DNA from: an uncultured Alphaproteobacteria bacterium
GTDB lineage: Bacteria; Pseudomonadota; Alphaproteobacteria; Rhodobacterales; Rhodobacteraceae
Reading direction: 5' to 3'
NCBI GenBank assembly: GCA_902596985.1
Contig: CACJWR010000001.1
Location: 62,001-126,000 of the forward strand
DNA: 64,000 bases
The position numbers were made by a program, and so were the translations under genes. This document shows, in pieces, positions 1-10,035 of this stretch (the stretch's first letter is position 1; each line of letters begins with the position of its first letter). The notes below the pieces were generated by a model, which saw only the letters and a program-made list of their open reading frames with translations, did no database searches and had not been told where the DNA came from.

Positions 1-2046
1 TTAAATGTTGATGGTGTCAAGGGCGCCGTCCATCTTCCACTAGATGGTCAAGGTGATCCTGCAAATATCGCCATGGCATTAGCAAAAGGGGCACGAGATT
101 TAGGAGTAAAAATTTTTGAGGATACAAAAGTAACTGGATTAAACACTCATAATAATTCTGTTAGTGGTGTTCACTGGGAGAATGAAAATGGTAAAGGGCT
201 TATTAAAACAGAAAATGCTGCAAATTGTGCGGGCATGTGGGCAAGAGATTTTGCTGAAAGCCATGGTGTTACAGTTCCGCTTCATGCCTGTGAACATTTT
301 TACATTGTTACAGAGCCAGTGAAAAATCTAAGTACGTTACCCGTTTTAAGAATGCCTGATGAACAAACATATTATAAGGAGGATGCGGGTAAATTCTTAG
401 TTGGCGCCTTCGAACTGCAAGCAAAACCATGGGGAATGAATGGAATTGATGAAAATTTCTGCTTCGACCAACTCCCAGAAGATTTAGACCATTTTGAACC
501 TATATTGGAAACGGCAATAAAACGAATACCAATATTAGAAAAATACGGCATTCAAACATTTTTCAACGGGCCAGAGAGTTTTACACCAGATGACAAGTAT
601 TATTTAGGGGAAGCTCCTGAACTTAAAGGATTTTGGGTTGCAGCAGGATATAATTCAATTGGCATAGTCTCTTCGGGTGGTGCAGGAATGGCCTTAGCGC
701 AGTGGATAGACCAAGGCTCCCCACCGTTTGACCTGTGGGACGTGGATATAAGAAGGGCCCAGCCCTTTCAGAGAAATCGCCTTTATTTGAAAGATCGGGT
801 AAAGGAGTCATTAGGATTATTATATGCAGATCATTTTCCTTATAGACAGGTTGAAACATCACGAGGGGTCAGAAGATCTCCATTACATGAACATCTAAAA
901 AAGGAAAATGCCATATTCGGCGAACTCGCAGGATGGGAAAGAGCCAACTGGTTTGCAATTGGAAAACAGGAAAAAAAATATATCTATGATTGGAAGAAAC
1001 AAAACTGGTTTGAAAACCATAGGCTAGAGCATTTAGCGATTAGAAATAATGTTGGGCTCATCGATATGAGTAGTTTTGGAAAAATAAGGGTTGAAGGGGC
1101 AGATGCCCTTTTGTTTTGCCAAAAGATTTGTGGAAATAACGTCGATATAGATAATGGGAAAATAGTATATACCCAAATGCTAAACTCAAGTGGTGGTATT
1201 GAAAGCGACCTTACCGTAACTCGTTTAAACCAGAATTGTTTTTTATTTGTTGTGCCTGCTGCTACTCTCATTCGAGATTTAAGTTGGCTTAACCACCATA
1301 GAGAAAACTTTAATGTCGTAGTGACTGATGTTACTTCATCAGAAGCTGTTTTGGTTTTGATGGGACCAAATTCAAGAAAGCTATTATCAGAAATATCGCC
1401 AAATAAATTTGATAACAATAATCATTCGTTTGGCTCAGCTAAAGAGATCGAAATAGGGTATGGATTGGCTAGAGCACATCGAATTAGCTACGTTGGAGAA
1501 TTGGGTTGGGAGTTGTATGTAAGTTCAGATCAGGCTTGTCACGTTTTCGAAGTGATCCGAGAGGTAGGAAAAAAATATGACCTTAAGCTATGTGGCCTCC
1601 ATAGTTTAGATAGCTGCAGAATTGAGAAGGCTTACCGCCATTTCGGCCATGATATTACCGATGAAGATCATGTATTGGAAGCTGGGCTTGGTTTCGCAGT
1701 ACAAACGAACAAGGACGATTTTATTGGTAAAGAAGCCGTTATAAGAAAAAACAACCAGGGTCTCGAAAAATATCTCTACCAATTTCAACTTGAAGATCCA
1801 GAGTTGCTACTGTTCCATAATGAGCCGATTTATCGGGATGGTGAGCTTGTTTCATATCTAACTTCAGGTAACTACGGTCATTTTTTAGGATCAGCTATTG
1901 GCATGGGCTATATTCCACTAAAAGAAGAAACCATAAAATCAGTCGAGACCTCAGACTTTCATATTGAAATAGCAGGGACGATGGCCAAGGCAAAAATATC
2001 ATCTAAACCATTGTATGACCCGATCTCTGAGAAGATTAGAATGTAA
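1..2046 (+). CDS. FAD-dependent oxidoreductase with C-terminal GcvT/aminomethyltransferase domain (dimethylglycine/sarcosine dehydrogenase-like), 5' truncated by window edge
   Basis: ORF given as 73..2046 stays open in frame to base 1 (LNVDGVKGAVHLPLDGQGDPANIAM...). DAO-type N-terminal half followed by GcvT-like half (GLIDMSSFGKIRVEG, YVGELGWELY, EAGLGFAV). Confidence 0.85.
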   Translation, partial: LNVDGVKGAVHLPLDGQGDPANIAMALAKGARDLGVKIFEDTKVTGLNTHNNSVSGVHWENENGKGLIKTENAANCAGMWARDFAESHGVTVPLHACEHFYIVTEPVKNLSTLPVLRMPDEQTYYKEDAGKFLVGAFELQAKPWGMNGIDENFCFDQLPEDLDHFEPILETAIKRIPILEKYGIQTFFNGPESFTPDDKYYLGEAPELKGFWVAAGYNSIGIVSSGGAGMALAQWIDQGSPPFDLWDVDIRRAQPFQRNRLYLKDRVKESLGLLYADHFPYRQVETSRGVRRSPLHEHLKKENAIFGELAGWERANWFAIGKQEKKYIYDWKKQNWFENHRLEHLAIRNNVGLIDMSSFGKIRVEGADALLFCQKICGNNVDIDNGKIVYTQMLNSSGGIESDLTVTRLNQNCFLFVVPAATLIRDLSWLNHHRENFNVVVTDVTSSEAVLVLMGPNSRKLLSEISPNKFDNNNHSFGSAKEIEIGYGLARAHRISYVGELGWELYVSSDQACHVFEVIREVGKKYDLKLCGLHSLDSCRIEKAYRHFGHDITDEDHVLEAGLGFAVQTNKDDFIGKEAVIRKNNQGLEKYLYQFQLEDPELLLFHNEPIYRDGELVSYLTSGNYGHFLGSAIGMGYIPLKEETIKSVETSDFHIEIAGTMAKAKISSKPLYDPISEKIRM

Positions 2047-2075
2047 CTTTTTTGGCATTTTTCTGGGAGGCAGAA

Positions 2076-3602
2076 ATGACGAGACCTGAACGAAGAGGTA
2101 GAGATTCAAAAATAGCGCTAAGAGCGGCTCCGATATCTGAAGAAATAAATCCAATAAAGCCAGGACTGATTGGTGGCAGTTACAAGCCTTTGTGTGACTC
2201 AGATATAAAGAAATTATATAACTTAGCTCTTGATGCATTATCCGAAATCGGAATTGGCCTGGCTCCAAAGAGTGGAATAAATTATATGACAAAAGCCGGT
2301 GCAGTACTGGGAGACGATGGAAGGCTTAGGTTTTCTAAATCTCTTGTTGAAGACATGATTTCTTTGTCCTCCAAAGACTTGACGCTATTTGGACGAGAGG
2401 AAAAATTCGATATGCACTTATCTGGGAAAAAAGTTTTTTTTGGAACTGCAGGAGCAGCCGTTCATGTGGTCGATGTGGAAAAGAAAGAATACAGAGACTC
2501 AACAGTTCAAGACTTATATCACGCAGCTCAGATAACTCAGGAATTAGATAACATACATTTTTTCCAACGGGTGATGGTAGCAAGAGATATAACTGATAAC
2601 TATGAAATGGATTTCAACACGCTTTACGCTTGTTGTGGAGGCACTACAAAGCACATTGGAACTAGTTTTTCTGAACCGCACCATGTTAAGGGCTGTATGG
2701 ATTTGCTACATATGATAGCTGGTGGGGAAAAGCAATGGCGGGCAAGGCCTTTTGTTTCGAATTCAAACTGCTTTGTGGTTCCCCCAATGAAATTTGCAAC
2801 AGAGAGTTGTGAAACAATGGAAAAATGTATTGAAGGCGGGATGCCTATTCTTTTACTTTCCGCTGGCCAAGCTGGAGCAACGGCACCAGCACCTATTGCT
2901 CTAGCAATTGTTCAAGCAGTTGCGGAATGTTTAGCTGGAATTGTTTACGTAAATTCAGTAAAGCCTGGACACCCCTGCATTTTCGGAACTTGGCCCTTTG
3001 TTTCCGATTTGCGAACAGGCGCAATGTCAGGAGGGTCGGGTGAGCAGGCTCTTTTAACAGCTGGCTGTGCTCAAATGCATCATTTTCTTGGCTTGCCTGG
3101 AGGTGCCGCCTCTGGAATATCAGACTCCAAGTTACCAGATATGCAGGCTGGTTGGGAGCAAGGTGTTTCTAACACTCTCGCTGGTCTTGCAGGCTTAAAT
3201 CTTTGCTATGAGTCTGTAGGAATGCATGCTTCCCTTTTAGGGTTTTCATTAGAATCATTGATACTAGGCAACGATATAATTGGACAGGTACAACGATGCA
3301 TCAAGGGAATCGATGTTAACGATGATCTCATAAATATTGATGTTATAAGGTCCGTTTGTATTGATGGACCAGAGCATTATTTGGGGCATCAACAAACATT
3401 AGACTTAATGCAGAAAGAATATATTTATCCTGATCTTGCAGATAGAACGAGTCCTAAAGAATGGCAAGAAAACAATAAACCGGACCTAATGAAAAAAACT
3501 ATAGAGCGAAAAGAAAAAATTCTCACGAGAAGAAATAATATACCTCTTTTTGATAAAGAAATTGATAGGGGAATAAGAGAAAAATTTAAAATTTATGTAT
3601 AA
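2076..3602 (+). CDS. Trimethylamine methyltransferase (MttB) family protein, non-pyrrolysine type
   Basis: MttB-like sequence (GGTTKHIGTSFSEPHHVKGC, GLPGGAASGISDSKLPDMQAGWEQG). ATG at 2076 with GGGAGG upstream is preferred over TTG at 2052. No in-frame amber codon. Confidence 0.88.
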   Translation: MTRPERRGRDSKIALRAAPISEEINPIKPGLIGGSYKPLCDSDIKKLYNLALDALSEIGIGLAPKSGINYMTKAGAVLGDDGRLRFSKSLVEDMISLSSKDLTLFGREEKFDMHLSGKKVFFGTAGAAVHVVDVEKKEYRDSTVQDLYHAAQITQELDNIHFFQRVMVARDITDNYEMDFNTLYACCGGTTKHIGTSFSEPHHVKGCMDLLHMIAGGEKQWRARPFVSNSNCFVVPPMKFATESCETMEKCIEGGMPILLLSAGQAGATAPAPIALAIVQAVAECLAGIVYVNSVKPGHPCIFGTWPFVSDLRTGAMSGGSGEQALLTAGCAQMHHFLGLPGGAASGISDSKLPDMQAGWEQGVSNTLAGLAGLNLCYESVGMHASLLGFSLESLILGNDIIGQVQRCIKGIDVNDDLINIDVIRSVCIDGPEHYLGHQQTLDLMQKEYIYPDLADRTSPKEWQENNKPDLMKKTIERKEKILTRRNNIPLFDKEIDRGIREKFKIYV

Positions 3603-3894
3603 AAACCTCTTAATTACCTTTCTTCTTACTTTTTTAATTTCTTGTTCTTCAAATCTTAACCGTGAGATCATAAGACTTGACCCAACTAATGAAAATTATC
3701 ATACGCCAGGATGTAGAGAAATTAGAAAAAAAATACTGGATCAAAAAAGTGATCCTAGTGAAAGCGTAGCGCGTGGTGCTTTGTCGACCTATTTTTTGGG
3801 AGCAATAAGTATACCTGCTTTGGGTTTTTTGGAGATAAACTCAGAGGAATATAAGAAGAGTCTAATAGCTGAACTTAAAAGAAACTGTTATTAA
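3595..3894 (+). CDS. Small putative lipoprotein
   Basis: N-terminus MYKNLLITFLLTFLISCSS with a lipobox-like LISC; overlaps the end of the MttB-family gene. Confidence 0.55.
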   Translation: MYKNLLITFLLTFLISCSSNLNREIIRLDPTNENYHTPGCREIRKKILDQKSDPSESVARGALSTYFLGAISIPALGFLEINSEEYKKSLIAELKRNCY

Positions 3895-3924
3895 TAGAAT
3901 ATAAATTTTAAAAAGGAGTAACGT

Positions 3925-5073
3925 TTGATTGATACAAAACAAATCCGGGAGTCTGTAGCTACAATTTGCCAGAAATATGGGGAAGAATATTGGCGTAATT
4001 TAGATAAGAAAAAAGAATACCCTACAGACTTTGTTAAGGAAATGACGACAAGCGGTTTCTTAAATATACTTATTCCTCAAGAATATGGTGGCGCTGGACT
4101 GGGATTAAAAGAAGCCTGTATTGTTTTAGAGGAACTTAGTCTTCAAGGTGCACATGCTGGTGCGTGTCATGCTCAGATGTACGTTATGGGCACTCTTCTA
4201 AGACATGGATCGGATAAACAAAAAAAAGAATATCTACCAAAAATATCTTCTGGTGAGCTTAGGCTTCAGAGCTTTGCCGTAACAGAGCCAAACTCAGGAA
4301 CGGACACAACCAGTATCAAAACCATGGCAAAAAAAACTAATGATGGCTGGATTATAAATGGGCAAAAAGTCTGGATTAGTCGCGTGGAACACTCTGACTT
4401 AATGATCCTTCTTGCACGAACTAAACCACAGGGAGCCCTACCCAAAAAAACTGATGGATTTTCCGTTTTCCTTATTAATATAGAACAAGCTAAGGAAAGT
4501 GGCCTTAAAATAGTGAAGATTGACTCTATGATTAACCATCACTCCTGCGAATTATTTTTCGATGATGTTTTCATTCCAGATGAAAGCATAATAGGTGAAG
4601 AAGACCAGGGGTTCCGAGCAATTATGGATGGTATGAATGCCGAGAGAATTCTTATAGCATCGGAGTGTATCGGAGATGGTAAGTATTTTATAGAAAAGTC
4701 TGTTGACTATGCCAAAACTAGAAAGATTTTTAATAGAGAAATTGGCATGAACCAGGGAATTCAATTTCCAATTGCAGAGTGCTATTCACAAATCGAAGCC
4801 GCATCGCTTATGGTCGATAAAGCTGCGACGCTTTTCGATGAAGGTAAAAAATGTGGAGCAGAGGCTAATATGGCAAAAATGTTAGCTGCTGATGCTAGTT
4901 GGAAAGCAGGCACTACGGCTATGGAGACATTTGGTGGCTTTGGCTTCAGTAAAGAATACGACATTGAAAGAAAGTTCAGAGAAACGCGTCTTTATCAAAC
5001 AGCTCCCGTATCGAGGAACTTAATACTTAGCTATATTGCTGAACATGTTTTAAATCTTCCAAGAAGCTTTTGA
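3925..5073 (+). CDS. Acyl-CoA dehydrogenase
   Basis: Family motifs FAVTEPNSGTDTTSIKT, KVWISRVEHSDL, METFGGFGFSKEYDIERKFRETRLYQTAPVSRNL; TTG start preceded by AAGGAG. Confidence 0.92.
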   Translation: MIDTKQIRESVATICQKYGEEYWRNLDKKKEYPTDFVKEMTTSGFLNILIPQEYGGAGLGLKEACIVLEELSLQGAHAGACHAQMYVMGTLLRHGSDKQKKEYLPKISSGELRLQSFAVTEPNSGTDTTSIKTMAKKTNDGWIINGQKVWISRVEHSDLMILLARTKPQGALPKKTDGFSVFLINIEQAKESGLKIVKIDSMINHHSCELFFDDVFIPDESIIGEEDQGFRAIMDGMNAERILIASECIGDGKYFIEKSVDYAKTRKIFNREIGMNQGIQFPIAECYSQIEAASLMVDKAATLFDEGKKCGAEANMAKMLAADASWKAGTTAMETFGGFGFSKEYDIERKFRETRLYQTAPVSRNLILSYIAEHVLNLPRSF

Positions 5074-5074
5074 A

Positions 5075-6205
5075 ATGAGTTTACCACTTGATGGAATATT
5101 AGTGGTATCTATGGAACAAGCTGTGGCTGGACCTTTTTGCTCCAACAGACTTAAACAATCAGGCGCCCGGGTGATTAAGATTGAGAGAAAGGATGGTGGA
5201 GATTTTGCTCGGGGTTATGACACAGCCGCTGAAGGAGAAAGCTCATATTTCGTATGGCTGAATCAAGGTAAAGAAAGTATTGCTCTGGACCTAAAGACAA
5301 AGAGTGATAGACACATATTCTTAAATATGGTTGCTAAAGCGGATATTTTTATTCAGAATTTCTCTCCTACAACTGTAACTAAATTGAGCATAGATAGCTC
5401 CAGTTTAAAATCTATTAATCCAAGACTTATATGTTGCGATATATCTGGTTATGGAGAGGCTCCGGAAATGATGAAAAAAAAATCTTATGATTTACTAATT
5501 CAAGCGGAAAGTGGCCTTATAGATGTTTCTGGATCACCGGAGGGACTTGGTAGGATAGGAGTCTCAATTTGCGATATTGGCGCAGGAATGGCAGCACATT
5601 CAGGTATTGTAGAATCTTTATTATTGCGAGAACGTTTTAATAAAGTTAAGGATGTTAAGATTTCTCTTTTTGATGTCGCTGCTGACTGGATGACTGTTCC
5701 ATATATTCATAGCAAATATGGTGGGGCTGCTCCCAAAAGGGTTGGCCTAAAGCATCCTTCTATCGCACCTTATGGTGCTTTCCTGTGCTCGGAAAACACT
5801 AGCTTCATTATTTCAATTCAGAACGAATTGGAGTGGAAAAGATTTTGTTTAGAGGTTCTTAAAACACCTGCCCTGGCAAAAGAAAATAAGTTTTCTAGCA
5901 ATACACTCAGAGTAAAAAACAGAGATTTATTAGATGAAACAATTCAGTCTATTTTATCTTCGCTTACCGATGAAACTCTTAAAAATAGGCTTGAAGACGC
6001 GTCAATTGCGTATGGAAGATTAAATACCGTTAAGGATTTAGAAAGGCATTTGGCGTTGAAAAAAATAAGTGTAAAAAATTCACTAGATAACTGTTTAGCT
6101 ATTCCCTCTCCACCCCTTATTTGGGAGAATTCAGAAAAAAAAGCGCCTAAATTTAACCAACATAATGAACAATTGAGAGCAGAATTCAATGAAACAAAAA
6201 AATAA
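5075..6205 (+). CDS. CaiB/BaiF (class III) CoA transferase
   Basis: LDGILVVSMEQAVAGPFCSNRLKQSGARVIKIERKDGGDFARGYD is a typical class III CoA-transferase N-terminus; abuts the acyl-CoA dehydrogenase. Confidence 0.9.
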   Translation: MSLPLDGILVVSMEQAVAGPFCSNRLKQSGARVIKIERKDGGDFARGYDTAAEGESSYFVWLNQGKESIALDLKTKSDRHIFLNMVAKADIFIQNFSPTTVTKLSIDSSSLKSINPRLICCDISGYGEAPEMMKKKSYDLLIQAESGLIDVSGSPEGLGRIGVSICDIGAGMAAHSGIVESLLLRERFNKVKDVKISLFDVAADWMTVPYIHSKYGGAAPKRVGLKHPSIAPYGAFLCSENTSFIISIQNELEWKRFCLEVLKTPALAKENKFSSNTLRVKNRDLLDETIQSILSSLTDETLKNRLEDASIAYGRLNTVKDLERHLALKKISVKNSLDNCLAIPSPPLIWENSEKKAPKFNQHNEQLRAEFNETKK

Positions 6206-7121
6206 ACATATTTTTGTTTTTGGAATTTTCGCGGTGGATTTATCTTTCTATGTTGATAAGAAAGTAAAACCTGGGGAAACCATTATTGCAAAAAGTTCAA
6301 ACATAGGCCCTGGCGGCAAAGCCTCAAATCAAGCAATATCAGCAAGAAAACTTGGAGCATCCACCACATTAATTACTCGATTAGGGAATGATAATTTTAA
6401 TAGCTATGCAAATGATATTTGGAGAAGAGAGAAACTTTTTGCGAGTACAAAAATTGACAAAAGCTTGCCTACCGGTATGGCAGGAATATTTATTGATGAT
6501 AAAACTGGTGAAAATAGTGTAATTGTAGATCCTGGTGCATCAGCCCATCTGAGTATAGATGACTTTTATTTGCAGAAATCAAAAATGAAAAAAGGAGACA
6601 TCTTTTTAACTCAATTTGAGCAGTCATCTGATACTACATTTGCAGTTTTAAAAGAAGCCAGAGAATTGGGCATGATTACAATTTTTAATCCAGCCCCATT
6701 TGGAAAAATTAGTAGGAAAGCTTACCAGTTTTGTGAAATTATTACTCCCAATGAAACCGAAGCTGAGCAAATAACAAATATCTCTTTAAAAGGAAAAAGA
6801 GACATTGAAAAGGCTATAAATAAAATCAGAGACCTGGGAGTTGAAAAAGTAATTATTACACTTGGAAAAAAGGGCGCTGCATTTTTTGATGGAGAGAAAA
6901 TTTCGTTTTGCCCAGGCAACAATTTTGGAAAAGTAATTGATACGACGGGTGCTGGCGATTGTTTCAATGGTGCTCTAGCAAGCGCATTGTCCTTTGGAAA
7001 AGATTTGGGGCAATCAGTAGAATTTTCTTGTGCAGCAGCAGGTCTCAGTGTTTTAAAGAAAGGAACAGCTCAGTCAAGTCCGACTAGAGTTGAACTAAAT
7101 AAGGCTCTGAAAGCTACTTAA
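6189..7121 (+). CDS. Ribokinase / PfkB-family carbohydrate kinase
   Basis: GPGGKASNQAISARKLGA and C-terminal DTTGAGDCFNGALASAL motifs. Confidence 0.88.
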   Translation: MKQKNKHIFVFGIFAVDLSFYVDKKVKPGETIIAKSSNIGPGGKASNQAISARKLGASTTLITRLGNDNFNSYANDIWRREKLFASTKIDKSLPTGMAGIFIDDKTGENSVIVDPGASAHLSIDDFYLQKSKMKKGDIFLTQFEQSSDTTFAVLKEARELGMITIFNPAPFGKISRKAYQFCEIITPNETEAEQITNISLKGKRDIEKAINKIRDLGVEKVIITLGKKGAAFFDGEKISFCPGNNFGKVIDTTGAGDCFNGALASALSFGKDLGQSVEFSCAAAGLSVLKKGTAQSSPTRVELNKALKAT

Positions 7122-8751
7122 GATTATACCTATGGGATAATTGATTTATGGAAATTGGTATTTCAATAACATTTACTTTTTTTGACTTAAGCGACTTGGC
7201 AAAAATTTTAGAAAAATCTTCTACTCCCTTTACTCTATAGGCATCAGCACCCATAGCTTTACATAGCTTAACAAAGTCAGGGTTTTTCAAATCTGTAGCA
7301 ATTTTTCGCCCCGGGTAATCTCTCTCCTGATGCATTCTTATTGTTGCATAACTACTGTTATTAATTAGTAAAATAATAATTTTTGCACCATAATGAACAG
7401 CCGTAGAGATTTCCTGGCTAGACATCATAAAGCCTCCATCACCTACACAGCAGAGAACAGCTTTTTCTGGATTTGACAGTGCTGAAGAGACCGCTGCTGG
7501 AATGGCATATCCCATAGAACCACAGGTAGATGCTATCTGCCTCCGGTTTCTTCCGAAGCTTAAAAACCTTTGTGGCCAGGCTGCGTTGTTTCCAGCATCT
7601 AGGGTTATAATAGAATTTGAGGGGAATTTTTTTTCAACTATTCCAAAAATTTTACTTAGATTATTAATGTTTCTATTTTTTTGTGGTTTAGAATCCTCCA
7701 AGTAGTTTTTGTTTAACTCATTTCTCCATTCTTTCCATCGATTGGAGTTATCCAGAGTGAGTTCTTCTAGTTTATCGCAGCACTCATTCACTCCAACGTT
7801 TATGCATACATTGGCGTTAAAAACCTTATTCAACTCATTTGGGTCTACATGAATATGCACTATATTTTTTGAAATATCCTGAGGGTTGATAATGCTATAT
7901 CCTTGAGTTGTCATTTCACCTAGCCTAGCTCCTAACACAATAATTAGGTCACTGTTTTTGGTGCTATCTATAAGTTTTGAAGATACTGATGTACCAAAGC
8001 TTCCTGCAAAATTCTCGTTTTTATGGTCAAATAAATCCTGTCTGCGAAAAGATGTTGCTACTGGAATATTATTTTCATTGATAAAATTGTGAAGTTTAGA
8101 ACACGACCCTTCGGTCCAACCAGAGCCACCAATTATAAAAAGAGGTTTTTTTGATTTTCTTAGATTTTCAATTATACCGCTTAATCCCTTCGAGGGCATT
8201 TCACCTCTAATAACTGGACTTAAAACAGGAGTTTTTACTTTCGAGAGTTGAGAAAGCATATCTTCTGGGGTAACTAACACCACTGGTCCAGGCCTTCCGG
8301 AAGTGGCCAAACTAAAGGCCCTATTCATGTATTCCGGAACCCTATCTGGATCACTAATTTCTCCTACCCACTTTGATATTGGTCCAAAAAAGTTTTTGAA
8401 ATCTACTTCTTGAAAAGCCTCTCTGTCTCTAACAGCTCTTGCAACATCCCCTACTATCAAGATCATTGGAGTGCTGTCCTGATGAGCAATATGTACACCT
8501 ACAGAGGCATGACAGGCTCCGGGCCCTCTTGTGACCAAGGCAACTCCTGGTTTTCCAGAAATTTTACCATAGCTCTCGGCCATATTAGCTGCTCCAGCTT
8601 CATGACGTGCATTGATAACTTTTATACTTTTCTTTTTGTCGAACAGAGCGTCCAGAGCGCCCAAATAGCTTTCACCGGGAACACAAAACACGTACTTGAC
8701 CTCGTTCGTATCAAGGCTTTCTGCGATTAATTGGCCACCTGTTTTTGGCAT
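7114..8751 (-). CDS. Thiamine-pyrophosphate-binding enzyme (acetolactate synthase large-subunit-like)
   Basis: FCVPGESYLGALDAL, RHEAGAANMAESYGK, TRGPGACHASVGVH, and TPP motif VGDGGFMMSSQEISTAVHYGAKIIILLINN. Confidence 0.87.
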   Translation of the reverse strand: MPKTGGQLIAESLDTNEVKYVFCVPGESYLGALDALFDKKKSIKVINARHEAGAANMAESYGKISGKPGVALVTRGPGACHASVGVHIAHQDSTPMILIVGDVARAVRDREAFQEVDFKNFFGPISKWVGEISDPDRVPEYMNRAFSLATSGRPGPVVLVTPEDMLSQLSKVKTPVLSPVIRGEMPSKGLSGIIENLRKSKKPLFIIGGSGWTEGSCSKLHNFINENNIPVATSFRRQDLFDHKNENFAGSFGTSVSSKLIDSTKNSDLIIVLGARLGEMTTQGYSIINPQDISKNIVHIHVDPNELNKVFNANVCINVGVNECCDKLEELTLDNSNRWKEWRNELNKNYLEDSKPQKNRNINNLSKIFGIVEKKFPSNSIITLDAGNNAAWPQRFLSFGRNRRQIASTCGSMGYAIPAAVSSALSNPEKAVLCCVGDGGFMMSSQEISTAVHYGAKIIILLINNSSYATIRMHQERDYPGRKIATDLKNPDFVKLCKAMGADAYRVKGVEDFSKIFAKSLKSKKVNVIEIPISINQLSHRYNLK

Positions 8752-8787
8752 TTCCTACTGCAACAATAATCAAAGTCCAATACTAGG

Positions 8788-9444
8788 CTATTCTTTTGGT
8801 TCAGGTAAAGGTTTTAATTTGTTAAGTTCAGGCAAAAGCAATCTTTCTTCTTCATTTTTTGGCTCAAAGTAACTGCCTAAAATAGATTTTCTTTTCTTTA
8901 GAGAATGAAGTTTTACAAGCTTTACATACTTATCGTATACGGCATCCACTTTGTTTCTTGAGTTATGCATAGTAACGCCGTCAATGAATTCATTTTCCAA
9001 TGCAGCTTTAAGTCTCTGTGAAGTGTTTCCTCTAATTTTTGTCAAACTGCTTATTGCAGATCGGCTCATCGTAGCTATTTGATCTTCCATAGCCGTTAGA
9101 TCATCCAGCGTTGGCTTTGGCACGGTAACTGTAATTAGTTGCTGTTGCACGTCTGCTTTTACATTTTTAAATTCGTGCGCCTTTATCTCAGAAACTATCA
9201 ATGGAATATGTTCTCTACTAAATACAAGAAGCTCCAAAGTTCTGGGCGCTTTTCCAGCATAAATTTTGCTCAAATCAGCTATACGTCTAGGTTTTTTCTC
9301 AATCATTACCTTCATGCCAAAGAGCGCGTTCTTAAACCCTTCGCTAGAACCGACGTCTTTAATTAAAGTGCCAAAACTAATTATATAGTTCTCCATATTC
9401 GCTAGCGCTTCCGCTGAATAGGAGTCCTCAAAAACTTCAGCCAT
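8788..9444 (-). CDS. Divergent ribosome-recycling-factor-like protein
   Basis: RTLELLVFSREHIPLIVSEIKAHEFKNVKAD...ITVTVPKPTLDDLTAMEDQI...AISSLTKIRGNTSQRLKAALENEF aligns collinearly by eye with RRF ([26 protein letters not shown]...IRVPLPPLTEERRKDLTKI...[22 protein letters not shown]). Confidence 0.6.
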   Translation of the reverse strand: MAEVFEDSYSAEALANMENYIISFGTLIKDVGSSEGFKNALFGMKVMIEKKPRRIADLSKIYAGKAPRTLELLVFSREHIPLIVSEIKAHEFKNVKADVQQQLITVTVPKPTLDDLTAMEDQIATMSRSAISSLTKIRGNTSQRLKAALENEFIDGVTMHNSRNKVDAVYDKYVKLVKLHSLKKRKSILGSYFEPKNEEERLLLPELNKLKPLPEPKE

Positions 9445-9607
9445 TTTCCCCCCTTATTTGAATAATTCTTTTTTTATCCAAAAAAATTAATGCTATTCGC
9501 ATTTTATGATACACTATTTACAAACAAATTTCAAAACTTCTAAACTAATAGATATAAGTGTCGATTTTATAATCAACCAATATTTTAAAGAGAGTAACAA
9601 AAAAGAA

Positions 9608-9967
9608 ATGATAAAGCTGTTTTTTTTATACGTCCTTTTGATGTTTCCTGTCATCTCCTTGGCTGAGGGACGTATGTATGAAAATAAAAAAGAACCGCAC
9701 TGCACTCTTTGGGACACGATGAGGCTTAAGTGGCCACAAACAATAATGGGAAGAGAAAAGATTAAGTGCCGTAGAAGAGCCGCACTCTCTAACACAACTC
9801 CAGTAACATGTAGGTTTAAAAGTTGGAAATGGAATGACGACGATCCAACTCAGAGAATGTGTACTTATGTGAAAGCAGGGTCGAGAATGGATCCACCCGA
9901 GGTTACTATTGTTATTGAAGATAAAGGTGCTTGTCCCAGAGAATATAAATGTGCTCGTAACAAATAA
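9608..9967 (+). CDS. Small secreted cysteine-containing protein of unknown function
   Basis: From the internal ATG at 9608: signal peptide MIKLFFLYVLLMFPVISLAEG, then a mature part with several Cys residues; the ORF track start at 9506 would bury the signal peptide. Confidence 0.5.
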   Translation: MIKLFFLYVLLMFPVISLAEGRMYENKKEPHCTLWDTMRLKWPQTIMGREKIKCRRRAALSNTTPVTCRFKSWKWNDDDPTQRMCTYVKAGSRMDPPEVTIVIEDKGACPREYKCARNK

Positions 9968-10035
9968 TATTTTTTTAAATTTTATTTTGCAAAAATATTG
10001 GTTTTTTAACTACTTTTTAGATTATTATCAGCAAC

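Noticed and set aside
984-1418. 144-aa minus-strand ORF (also 623-862, 1606-1788, 1999-2292, 2335-2583)
   Set aside because: Antisense shadow ORFs inside well-supported plus-strand genes.
2076-3602. Pyrrolysine-containing MttB
   Set aside because: ORF is continuous with no in-frame TAG, so it is the non-Pyl subfamily.
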